A stretch of 64,000 bases of DNA from Strigops habroptila (lineage: Eukaryota; Chordata; Aves; Psittaciformes; Psittacidae). This document shows, piece after piece, positions 48,301 to 59,342 of this stretch; positions within the stretch are counted from its first letter, which is position 1, and the number at the start of each line of letters is the position of its first letter. A program made the translations under genes and the position numbers. The DNA lies in contig NC_046358.1 in NCBI RefSeq assembly GCF_004027225.2, positions 68,033,028-68,097,027 of the forward strand. Reading direction: 5' to 3'. The notes below the pieces were generated by a model. The model saw nothing but the letters and a program-made list of their open reading frames with translations. It did no database searches and had not been told where the DNA came from.

Positions 48301-51300
48301 AAACCACAGCTAGAAAGGGAGAATCATTGCTGAATGAGTATTGCTAGTGATGAGGTATCCTTCATCACCCACCTTGTCTGGCAGGCTGGGAGAAGGCAAG
48401 CATTTGGCATTTCAATCTGGCTGAATATTGCCTTGTGTTAAGAGAAAAAGAGAAGCCCCATTTGAAGCGGGTGTCTCAGACCTAGCTGGAAATGGAAGTT
48501 GTACACACTCAGGCTGGAACCAAAGAATGCATTTCTTTTACCAGGCAAGACAATAGTAGTTAGAATTGGCAGCAAATCCTCCATCCCAACGGCAGAAATG
48601 TTCAAGCTCAGGTCAAAGGCTTTCTTAAAGGAAAGCTAAAGACCAGCCCAAATGATGGGGCTTGCAGGAACTTGTGCAATCCTAGGCATGGGGAGATGCA
48701 GCAAGATGCTGAGTGATTTTGACACTCAAGAGCCAAGGACCACCTCCCACACTGGCTCCAGCATTTTCAAGGTGGTGTTTTCTCTAGGACCATAAATCAT
48801 TTTTGCACCCGGAGGCATGTGAGGCACAATCTCCCCATTTTCACCAGCTGCTTAACCTAGTTCTTCCTCATGTCTATTTGCACATATCTAGCAACTCAGC
48901 ATATAAATGCAGCATTTTGCCTGTCACCCATTCAAGCTTTCAACCTCCCCAGCTAACTTTCCATCTGCCCAACTTTCCATAACCCACCCAGTTATCTAGC
49001 TGGCTGTGTGGACAAATTTATCCAGCTCTCTCCTCTGGTGTCACTGCCCCCATCCCAGCTCTCACAAACAGCGTCCCAACAGTGAGACATAAACTTCATT
49101 CCTATCTCTGGGAAATGAATCAGTGCACATGAATATCCTTCAGGTGAATTATGGACCCTGCTGATAAGAAGCCAAGAAGTTAAACATGCATTTGCCCTAC
49201 AAATGCTTCTATTCTGACACCATGATTTGAGTGGTGGTGGAATTTGGCTCTAATTAGATTGTAGGAAAGAGAAGCCAGAACACATTTTATGTCCTGCTGT
49301 TCACAGCAATCAGGACAAGCAATTCACCTTCTGCAAAGATTACCAACAAACAGAACCAGTTCTAGCTCCCACCTCAAATACGCCACACAGGTGCCTGTGT
49401 TCTCCTGCACACCTACGTGCTCCCTGATCCTAAGGTGTTGCATGTGTGCAATGAATCACTGAGAGGACAGCCAAGGGACAGTCTCCATGTGCACCCATAC
49501 ACAGCCTGGCTAGAGAAGGCAATACATCCTTATTCATGACAGACCACCAGTTCTGCAGAGAACTCTTGCTTTATGCGGAAAGATTTGTATCAATATTGTA
49601 GAAGTTTGCCTCACCCCAAACTGGACAAAACTTCCCCCCAGATCTTATCCCAGGTAGACAAGAACCATCAGATTTTAGCTGCAGCCCTCATGCTCCCTCC
49701 TTCAGGATGATGGTGCCCTTGGCAGTCTGGTGCCAACCTGCAGTAGGGATGAGGGTGATATCAGCCTGTGGGACACAGCAAAGTTCCCTGCAGCAAGTGT
49801 GGTACAGGCAAAACTGCTCTTGCTTCTGCCAACGATTTCCTCATGGGAAAAGATGTCTCCAGAGCAGACAGGAGGAGGCGGAGGCAGCGCAAACTCAATT
49901 CTCACTGTACAGCCAAGACCAACCAATGAGATCTTCCCTCTCATTGCCCAAATCTGGGAAGGAAGTGGATGTCTCCAGAAGATTACAGCCCACCATGTTT
50001 TGGGAATGGTTAATTGAGGGACCTGCAGTGGACAACAGGTGGTTAGGAGACAGCTGCCCATAGCAAGTAGCCATCCACATATAAATCGCCAGGACCAACA
50101 AATGAGGCAGGTTCAGTGAGTCTCTATGAAAAGTGAAGGGTACCTGGATTTGAAGCATTCTTATCCCCTATGGCTTCACCACCACCCCTGGCTGATGGAA
50201 AGGAATATTAGTGTGTGGGTCTTTGTGGAATGGTGCATCTATCTGTTTTTCAGACATCCCCAGACACAGACAGGACCTAGAAGACTGCCCAAGCTTCCGA
50301 GGACTCAGCACCACATCTGCACACAGTCTTACCCACTGCACATGGCTCCCCTGCCTGTTAATGCAAGCACAGCAGCAGGACCAGCCAGCAATCCTTCCAG
50401 ATCACTAGACAGCAAAGAAATCTTACTGCGTTGAGGTCTGAGCCATTCCAATGAGCCTCCCTCACTCTGAGGATCTTAATTTTTCCTCAGCTTCTCTCTT
50501 ATCAAAGAAGTAGAAGCAATAGTGTCACTGAAATAGCACCCGTAACAGTCCCCTTCCCACTTTGAGTGGGGGCTTGCAAGGTCTTGTTAACATTCCCTAG
50601 TCCTTTTGAACACTAATTATTTTGTTGAGTTGGAGCTCAGTCTGGAAACGTGTGCTTTATTAAAAATAGAAGGCAGCTACGCATTTCCAAACCACAGGAG
50701 CAAGAAATCAATGCCTAATACTTTACCTAGTACATGCTCTGTCAGAGAATGCCCCCACCTGAACAGACATTGCCTCCCACCCCCAAAACCTCCAGCAACC
50801 CAAGCACTCTTGGCAGGCTTTGCAGTAGGCCTTCCCTCTTGACCCAGCTCTTCCACTACTTTAACACTGCCTTCTTGGCTTGCTGAAACACCAATAGCTC
50901 CCTCCTAGTTAAGCCATACACTGATGATGGCTAGACTCCCTCCGGCGCCTAGCACTGTCATATTCAGGCTGAGTACACCTGGATCAAATATTTAGAGGAA
51001 TAAAGCCAATGCACATCTCAGCCCCACACCTCCCTCCTGGTGCCAGCAGGGTGCCTTGCGCACAGGCCTGTTGCTGATTGATGCTCCCTGGGAACAGGAT
51101 ATACTGGGCTCTTTCTAGCTCCAGTCCCCAGGGACCCACATCCATCCTCCCCTGCGTCCTGAAACCGATTACACAGTCCTGCCACGATCCCTCCATCCAC
51201 TGGACTACTCTACAAGAAGCAAGCAGGGACAGTCTCCTGGAAATGAGCAGCAAACAGGTTTCCCTCCCTGGTGCCCCGCCCCGGCAATGAGAGCCAGGTC

Positions 51301-52180
51301 CTGAAAATGGGGGACACAAGAAGGAATAGCAGCTCTGCTAGAGCAAACACCTGGAGACCTGGGCATTTGCTCTGCCAAGCAAGTCGCTTTCAGAAGCAGG
51401 AGGCCATGTATCAACCTCTGCACCACCCCCTCACTCCTGCTGAGGATCACGGAGATGAGACCAGACAGGCGTGAAACTACACTTCGCCGTGACTCTATGG
51501 AGCAAACACCCAACTGTCAAATCAGCTTGTCTGCTGCCATTTCAGATAACACAAGCACTGTCAACATGAGGAGTGGGGGGTAAGAAAAATCCTTGTCTCA
51601 CTCCCCAGGCTTTCTGTGAGGAGCACAGACCCCATCCCAGGCATCAGGGGAGCCTGTGCCCAGGCAGCATTAAACATTCCTGTCTGTGAGCAGCAAGCCC
51701 TTAGGACTACTGTACTGCTCAGTAATACACATAAGATTCTTACAAGGAATATATTTTTGTAGCCTTGGTGAAGAGCAGTGTGGTCTGAATTTCAAAATGA
51801 GTTTTGCACCTTTTAATGTGAAACAACATGAGCAGCAGGAAAGGCAGAAAACATTATCAGTAAAGGGGAAAATAAACTGCAGCAGGTCCTGTACAAGAGC
51901 AGGGACATCGGGCTAAAGGGCTGACTAGCCAGAGCAGGGCCTCCAGCCTCGTCCCTCCAGCTTGGCCAGCCACATAATGCTGCTGGTAATCCCAATTTGC
52001 ACTAGAACGAGCCCCTCCTTGGGAGCTGCTTTAGATGCCTAGATGCCTGGAAAGGGCTACCCACAACTGGGTCAGGAGCACGGACAGGACTTCACTCTAC
52101 AACAGGCGGGTCCTGGAGTCCCTGTCCCTCTTTCCCTGACCGGCCCCATGACACTTCTGCCAATGGGCAGCTGGCGACGG
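42331..52180. other. About 10 kb without a recognised gene
   Basis: No splice-supported exon or recognisable protein. A 28-base T run sits at 44183-44210. A short tandem duplication lies at 46188-46246. Opposing frames of about 118 codons at 49.7-50.06 kb look like chance. In human the neighbour of SMIM22 on this side is SEPTIN12, and I see no septin GTPase sequence here. Confidence 0.4.
44183..44210 (+). repeat. Poly(T) run of 28
   Basis: Uninterrupted homopolymer followed by a GGTGGTTTTTGG-type low-complexity stretch. No adjacent retroelement body is recognisable. Confidence 0.9.
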
Positions 52181-52189
52181 GCTGGTTTA

Positions 52190-52690
52190 CTGACAAGGTG
52201 GACCACGGACACCTTGACCCCTGGGAAAGGCCCACCTCCTGTGGTGCCGCCGTGGAGCTGAGGCCAGCCTGGCACCAGGCTTCCGCCTCCTCGGGGCCGG
52301 GCCTCCAAGCCCCGCAAGCCTTTGCCCGCGGGGCGGGCGGCAGGGCTGGGGCTGCGCCTCCCTCCAGCGCCGGCCCCGCAGCCGCGCACCGGGAAGCCGA
52401 GTCCAGCACCGACACGCGGTTACGCGCTGCTGCTCCGCTGCATCCCCGCTCCCCGGCCCGGCGGTAGGTGCTGTCACGGGGGTCGGGCTGGGGTCAGCCA
52501 GCTCTGCCCTGGGCGTCCGGGAAGGGAACATGGGGCTGAGCTACCACACAGGCAACGGGGTGAGGCCAGACACGGCTAATGGGGAATTTGAGAGGGCGGG
52601 CAGGGCCGGGCTGCAGGCTGCGGCCGTTCCCTTCTCCCGGGTGCCCCAGACGCGGCCCGCCCCTCGGTATGAGGGTCAGGACAGGGCAGC
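52190..52690. promoter_or_regulatory. CpG island, probable SMIM22 promoter
   Basis: A CpG-rich block 0.55-1 kb upstream of the SMIM22 coding start. A plus-strand donor (GGCG|GTAGGT) at 52463/52464 would close a 5' non-coding exon, and an acceptor-like site (cagctcccag) ends just before the coding exon at 53221. The link is inferred from position and strand. Confidence 0.5.
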
Positions 52691-53232
52691 CGGAGCCAAG
52701 GTTGCCGCACTCCAGCCCTGTCCCACCTGCAGGCAGGACCCTGGGACCCACAGAGCTGGGGTCAGTATCTCCTTGCTGCCTTCTCCACCCATTCCTCCTG
52801 CAGCAGAGGCAGCCCATGCTTCCAGAAACCTGGAAGCCCTTCCTGTTGCCATGCACCCGCCCAGCTCTACGGGCTTGGTCCCACTTATCTCTCCTGCCGA
52901 CCAGGCTGTGGAGGAGAGATGGTGCCACGCTGACAGCCTGCATCTACAGCAGCTGCATGAAATGAGGGCAGCTTTTTCCTGACTGAAGTCTTGCCAAGCT
53001 CTTGCTCTAGCGTAGGCAGTGTTCCCCATCCTGCAAGGCCAGCCTTAACTCAAGGCTCACAATCAGGATTATAAGGACCACCCTGTCCCCAGGCGATGGC
53101 CTGTGTCCTCCAGTCAGGGACTAGCAGGACATGGCTGCATCTCTCTTCCAGTCTCCCCTGCTAGCAGGGCAGTCTTGCTGCCCTACATGTCTGTAGGTCA
53201 CCCACCTCGATCAGCTCCCAGCAGAAATTGAG

Positions 53233-54397
53233 ATGATGAGCCAAAGCGCAGAGCTGGAAAATGAGATCGAAAACTTCCTGAGCCGGCTGGCAAGAAAAAC
53301 ATTCTTTGAGACCGAGTGGGACATTGCTGCCTTTGCCATCTTCCTCATCTTCGTGGGTGAGTGCATAGCTCAGCACGAGGCACATGACAGACAGCTTCTC
53401 TCGATGCTGGGCTTGGCAGGCAGTTGCCCTAATACCAGCAACTCACACAGACCCCAGCAGCACAGCCCTGGAGGAAGGACGCAGAGTGTGGCCACTCCAT
53501 TTAGATTCAGCAGGCAAAGGCAGCAACAACAGCAAAGTACAGGGGCCCAGAGGAAACATACCCTGTGTAACCTCCCCTGGTTGCAAGACCACTTTTGTAT
53601 CCAATGCCACCACCTTGCCTAATGCTAGAACAGGTTGACCTGCCTGGGCTCAGATGGCATTTGTGGAGTTGCCATACCCCGTGTGATGTACATTACTTCA
53701 CAAAAAGTGCTGCAATGCTAACAGGAAAAAATGGGAGCACACAGCCAAGAGGGTACTTGTTGAAATGCAGGGTGCTAAAAGGGACACACATAGGCTAATG
53801 CCAATGTAACTGCCCACTTTTCTCCAGGGACTGTGTTGCTGCTGCTACTCTTGGCGCTTACCCACTGCTGCTGCGACTGTGACTCCCCAAAACGACGCAA
53901 GGTGATAAAACCCAGCCTGCTCACACAAGAATGAATCTGGGACACACAGGATGTCCCAAGGCTGCAGCCTGCCCTGCAGTATCTGTGTTGCTTGTCATAA
54001 GGGGGGAGGCTGGTGGAGGCAGAGGAGGGAAGCGGGCAGAGCGAGAAAGTAGGCAGAGCACTGGGCAGACCCTGCTCTCCGCTGCAGAGACGCACTCCTG
54101 TCTCAGGAAAAACACAGCCCAGCCACCAAGGGGGGACGTTCACACAGGGAAGGTGATGGGCAAGAGAGAATAGGCTTGGACGTGCCTGGGCAGGCACAGA
54201 CATGCCCAGGACCTTTGGACGCTTCTGAGGGAGGGAGGTACCTGAGCTTGAGCACAAAGCATGGAGACCATTTTAATTTGTGTGTTCATGCATGTGCAAG
54301 CTCCTTCCCGTCCTCTTTACAATGACACATCCTTTTCCAAAACAACTAGATTCCCAGAAGCAAAGTGGGCATAGACAACCTGGCAATGGAGCCCTAA
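53233..54397 (+). CDS. SMIM22: Small integral membrane protein 22 (microprotein)
   Basis: Three coding exons: 53233-53356, 53828-53901 and 54350-54397. Junctions are GTGG|GTGAGT to CAG|GG, and CAAG|GTGATA to CTAG|ATT. The product is 81 residues (human 83). An N-terminal acidic/helical part (MMSQSAELENEIENFLSRLA) leads to FFETEWDIAAFAIFLIF and one transmembrane helix (GTVLLLLLLALTH). A Cys-rich juxtamembrane stretch (CCCDCD), a basic KRRK and the family C-terminus (VGIDNLAMEP against human KGVDNLALEP) follow. Human SMIM22 (CASIMO1) is a membrane microprotein reported to associate with squalene epoxidase and affect lipid droplets and cell motility. The gene is convergent with ROGDI, as in human. 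ATG 53233 and ATG 53236 are adjacent, and either could start. It is easily missed because every exon is under 130 bp. Confidence 0.93.
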
Positions 54398-54964
54398 ACC
54401 CACCTCCACCTCATGGCTGGACAAAACAGTTCTTCCTGCTGCTTCCCTCTGCTGCTCCTACAAATCAGAATCTATCTTCACCATGAGTGCCAAGAGCTGC
54501 TCAGCCACTTCCATCCTCCTCTACATGGATGAATACATATCCCTTACATGGTACCTGCAAAGCCATCCTAGGCCAATACACCCACTTGAGCCAGGCCACT
54601 CCACAATCCCTGTAAGATACAGTACTTGAGGGCAGACTTTTCAGCTACAAGCCACAGATCGTCTTTTGCTACTGCAGCCAAAGTGGAGAACAGGAGTTCC
54701 CCCATGCAGAGCCAGCAGTCAGGGGAACCTCCAGGTAATGAGGGCAAGGAGAAGGCTTGCTTTCCCTCCGGCTAGGAGCTGGAATCCTTTTCCAAGCTCG
54801 CAGTTGCTGATCAGCAAAAACATGCTGCGCAGCATCCTCACACTAAGATCTCTTCTGGGATAACTGAATGGGAGGCCCAGCTATGATTCTTTCAGGGGGT
54901 TGGGCTCTGGCCCTTCCACTACAGGCTTAATTTTCAGCAGGACTGAAAGCGAAGCACAGCTGGC
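54398..54964. other. SMIM22 3' UTR and intergenic DNA
   Basis: Directly downstream of the SMIM22 stop; no further gene or clear canonical polyadenylation signal nearby. Confidence 0.4.
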
Positions 54965-55305
54965 TGAACACCAAATCACAAAATCAACTGGGTTGAGGTT
55001 GGAAAAGACCTTTAAGATAGAGGCCAACTGTTGCCCCAGCACTGCAAAGGCCACCACTAAACCATGTCACTAAGAGCCTCATCTACACAGTTTGTGAACA
55101 CTTCCAGGGATGGTGACTCCACCACTGCCCTGGGCAGCCTGTTCCAATGCCTGAACACCCTTTGGGGAAGAAATTGCTCCTAATATCCAGTCTAAACCTC
55201 CTCTGGCACAGCTTGAGGCCATTTCCTAAAAGAGGCAGCACAAGGCTCTGAAGATGCCTCAAAGCACAGCCACAGCATCTGGGAACCCTTTTAGTCCCTA
55301 TAGAC
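54965..55305 (-). repeat. CR1 LINE 3' fragment
   Basis: Inverted older CR1 3' end ('aaatcaactgggttgaggttgg', 'ccaggg...gactccaccactgccctggg'), with reverse-strand frame 'RRFRLDIRSNFF' from the ORF2 C-terminus. Confidence 0.88.
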
Positions 55306-57715
55306 ACATTTGGAGCATGTCATCAGTGAGGCAGCTTCCTTTATGTGCTGCATCAACTTTAGAAACAGTTTACCTCCCTCTTCCCAGGGGACACAAAAGC
55401 ATATGAAGATGAAACTGCTCTGTGCAAGGGAGCAGTGGCTCCCTTGTCCCTATAGCCTTTGCAGAAGATGCTTGGGGCACCCAAGAGAAAGTTGCTTCTT
55501 CATCCTGAATATTAGCAATGCCTCCAATTTGAAAAGCATCATCCCCTTAGCTAGCAACCTTCCAGTTCCAAGTAGAGCCAGGTTTTCAATTGGTACAGTC
55601 CCTCTGCTTTAGGATGATACTTTGTGTCCCTATAGATGATCCCATGACGGGGCAGGTCACCCTTTTTTGCCAGGGCACATACAAGAACAAGAAAGGTCTG
55701 ATTCTGTCCTGAGAACAGCAATTCCAGAAGGCAACACCCTGAAAGGCAGCAAAGCACCTACTTGTGAATAGGAGTGGTAGGTGCATGCCCTTCCAATGTT
55801 CCTATCATAGCTGGAAGGCAGGATTAGGCCACACAGGTGCAATTCCAAGGAAGTCCTGGCAGTGGCAATACTTGAGCAGACTGGCATCAGCACACACAAA
55901 TACCTGTAGTTTCAACTCCGTCTCCAGGAAGAAATGATTGTATCCTTACAAACATTTAGCCTTAGCTGAGCTCAGCAAGTAGACTTTCCTGTCTGCTCAG
56001 TGCTGAGATGCTGGGTGTGGGACTGTGCTCACTCTCTGTCACTACTCTCTGGACAATACAGAAAGAGCTGCTCAGATTGAGATAAGGGGCATTCATAAAA
56101 TAAACTTTCTTTATTACTCTCTTAGTCTGTGATTCTGCTGTCATTAGCCCGCTGCAGGGCTGTTGTTGAAAGCTGCCCAGCAATTGTCTTCGCCATCTTA
56201 ATTCAGGCAACTAAGTCCTTTTTGAAGGGCATATAGAAGCTGAGCAGCTGAGACCCATGGATCAGTGTCTTCTGCAGTTTCAGAACCAGCATCATCCAGG
56301 CAGCAGTAACTGAACTGCTAGACCCATCAAAAGCAGATAGCCAGTGGATCTAAGCAGTAGACCTCTATTCCCTGAAGACCAAGTAGAGATTCCCTGGGAA
56401 AAAGAAAGGTGCCCCCAGGAAAGGTTTCATTCGTAAGAACTATAGCTTCCCCAAAGGAAGCTGCTAAAAAAACAGAGAATAAAAACCCAACCCAGGAAAA
56501 GGCAGACAGGCTATTTCATTCGGCTGCAGTTGCACAGCAGTGTGTGCATGTGTCCTGGGCTCAGCTGTAAGAGTTATTTTTCTTCTTCTTAGTAGCTGGT
56601 GCAGTGCTGTGTTTTCAACTTCAGTCCGAGAACAATGCCAAGTAGTCACCAAAGAGTACGGCCCACAGCATGTCTGAGTTGCATTTGCAAAGGGAGGGGT
56701 GGGCTGTCAGTAGTTATCCCAGTATCAGTCTCACTGGGCTGCAAAAGCAGAGCCTTTAGAGCCTTATGCACTCAGAGGTTTAATGGGGAAAAAGAGAGAG
56801 ACTTTAAAGTCTTTTAATTGGTGGACCCTTGTTTTATCTTTCAAATCAAGGGGTACCAGCCCAAGGCATTGGGCCAGCGTCTCCTGCTGAATCCAACTTA
56901 CCTTGCTGTTGCCTTGTTCTGTAACAGTAACCTCGGCAGTGTCCTGTAGCAACTAACCACTGTCACCTAGCAGTCCTCCAGACACAGCATCAGAGCTGGA
57001 ATCAGGACAGGTATTCCATTTTGCACACTCCTGCCCTCCAGAACTGAAGAACGATTATTTACATCAGAAGAAAACAACACACACTGGGTTGCAGGCTACA
57101 TCCCCATCAGTAGGAAGCTGAGTTGGAGAGGATGTGGCAACATTAACTGGACTGCACACACTAGTGTGAATTAAGAAACGAGTCTCCTCCACACTCGGGG
57201 GGGTGTTAAAGATGAGCACAAACAGCTCCACAGAGGTTATTAACTATAAAAATACTCTCATCCAAGAAGCAGTTAATGGTGAGCAATTTCACACATGCGC
57301 AATCACTTTTTAAGTAGAGAATGATCTGGAACAAAGCAAAGGTTGGTAAATAAATACTCAGGGTCATGACCGCAGCTAGTCATAAGGCTAATTGTCTGGA
57401 ATCAGTAATGAGTCCGCTATTGCATCAGCCCATCCAGGCCTCTCTACCTCACTTACATCTTTCATTACTCATTAACAAACATATTCATCAGTCACAGCCT
57501 GATATTCACTTGCAGGCTCCGTTACTACTTGCAACCTGTAGTATTAGCATGCATTAGACCAAGCACAGCACCAAGTGTCCTCAGAGAAGGAGGCTGCAGC
57601 AGTAAGGAGGCCTGCATTAACCTGCTCAGGATCCCTGCAATCTCACAAGGGGATGGAAATTAATGTCACGCGCAAGGTAGGCCACATATGCCCAGAGCAG
57701 AGGTCTATGCAAAAA
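55306..57715. other. Intergenic DNA, no gene recognised
   Basis: No recognisable coding sequence or repeat family. Confidence 0.4.
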
Positions 57716-57722
57716 AACCCCA

Positions 57723-57771
57723 TAAAAAATAATAAAATAAAATAAAATAAAATAAAAAAAAAAAAAAAAAT
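57723..57771 (+). repeat. (AAAAT)n / poly(A) microsatellite
   Basis: Repeated AAAAT units ending in a run of A, immediately before a CR1 fragment. Confidence 0.92.
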
Positions 57772-57794
57772 CAAAGCAACATACCTATTTCTTA

Positions 57795-57930
57795 GTCTCC
57801 ATCCTTGGAGCTATTCAAAATAGTCTGGACATGGTCCTGGGAGACCGGCTTTGGGTGGCCCTGCTTAAGCAGGGAATTGAAACAGCTAGACTGCAGAGGT
57901 TCCCTTCCAAGCTCAACCATTCTGTGCCCC
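57795..57930 (+). repeat. CR1 LINE 3' fragment
   Basis: Short CR1 3' end ('gacatggtcctgggagaccg', 'gaggttcccttccaagctcaaccattctgtg') in plus orientation. Confidence 0.82.
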
Positions 57931-59342
57931 TTCCTTTGGAACACAGTGCTCTGGATAGCACTTGGAAAACACCAGGATCCCAGTGTTTTCCAGCCACGCT
58001 GTCAAGATAGGCTCCAATGGCCCTGATGTTTTGTAAGGCGCTCAGTGAGCCTGCAGTCTTCACCTCAGCGCACATGTAGGCTCCAGGGTAAGGTACTTCG
58101 GTGAGGAAAGCCACCAGAAACACAGGCTGGGCAGAGCTAGCTGGAGCCAAGCAGGACACACGTGATGCTCCCTCATCGCTTAACAGCCAGCTCCATGAGC
58201 AAACCCAACTCAGCCTCAATACCTGCAGCCTCTTCCAAACATGACCATCAAGGGAAGTCTGAAAAGTACTTCAGGTAGTACTCAGTGGGCTGAGGCTATA
58301 CAAACCAGGCCCAGCCTTCAAAGAGCTGCCCACCTCTGCCCTCAGAGACCACTACTCTCCTCCCAGTAAGGCAAATAGTAACCTAGCATGCATAACTAAG
58401 AACAGCCACTCACTTGTAAGAGAGCACATAATCTTTGATACTCTTTCATTCTCAGCACTGACAGCCCACAGGAACATGGCAGGTCTGATTATCTTTATTT
58501 TACAGTTTCCAAAGCCTAGAAGGCTAAGTTACATACTGTAGCATCCACAGGTAGGCAGCAAATTGTAGAATTGTAATAGCCACATGGTACTCACTTTGGG
58601 TTTAGTGACAGGATGTGAAACTGCACAGCTGTGCTCAAGGTATCAAGGCAACTCCAAAGGCTGGCAGTGAAAACAAGATACTAAACCTGGAAAAAAACAA
58701 TTGGCCAAACTACGGCTTAGGAAAAAAATATATTACCACATTAATGCCAAGGGTGTGGGGGCAGGGGAAGAAAAAACACCGCAGTAGACCATCCCCAAAG
58801 GGGAATCAATAGCATGGACAGAACAGACAGGAGAGGGAGAAGCTCAGGGCTAGTCATAACCACATCTGGACCAGATCACAGGAACATATTTCACTGCAAG
58901 GAGCAACATGCCCTACACTTTTTGTGGTGTGTTGAATTACTCTGTCTTCACCCCTTCCCAGGCAGCTCACAGCCCAGCAGTTAGTTACAGCACTGCGTGC
59001 AAATACAGTTAGTGACAGCAGTCCACAGCTCCCCATCCCCTGTAATGGACTAGTGTAATTAATCAGAGGCTTGGAAAGTGTAAGCCACACAATGCACATG
59101 AGAACAAAGACAGGAGCAATCTCTTGCCAATGACACAGCATTGCTCGGTGCCCTGCTTATGCAGCAGTCCCAAACAAGGCTACTAAAGCTGTGTCTCAGG
59201 ATATACTCACCCTACCCTATGGAGAGCCACAGGGTAGGTAGTGAACCATAGCACTCCTCAGGCTGACCGGGACTCAGCTGGCATGTTGAAAACAAACAAA
59301 GACACTGGAACTGCTGTAAGGGCTTGGAGACTTCACAGAGAA
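57931..59342 (-). other. ROGDI: ROGDI 3' flank, probable 3' UTR
   Basis: No gene recognised. A minus-strand AATAAA lies at 58494-58499, about 0.85 kb past the ROGDI stop, and is the best candidate for its polyadenylation signal. Confidence 0.4.

Noticed and set aside
49702-50063. Opposing 119- and 118-codon frames
   Set aside because: Mutually antisense, no recognisable domain, no splice or promoter signal.
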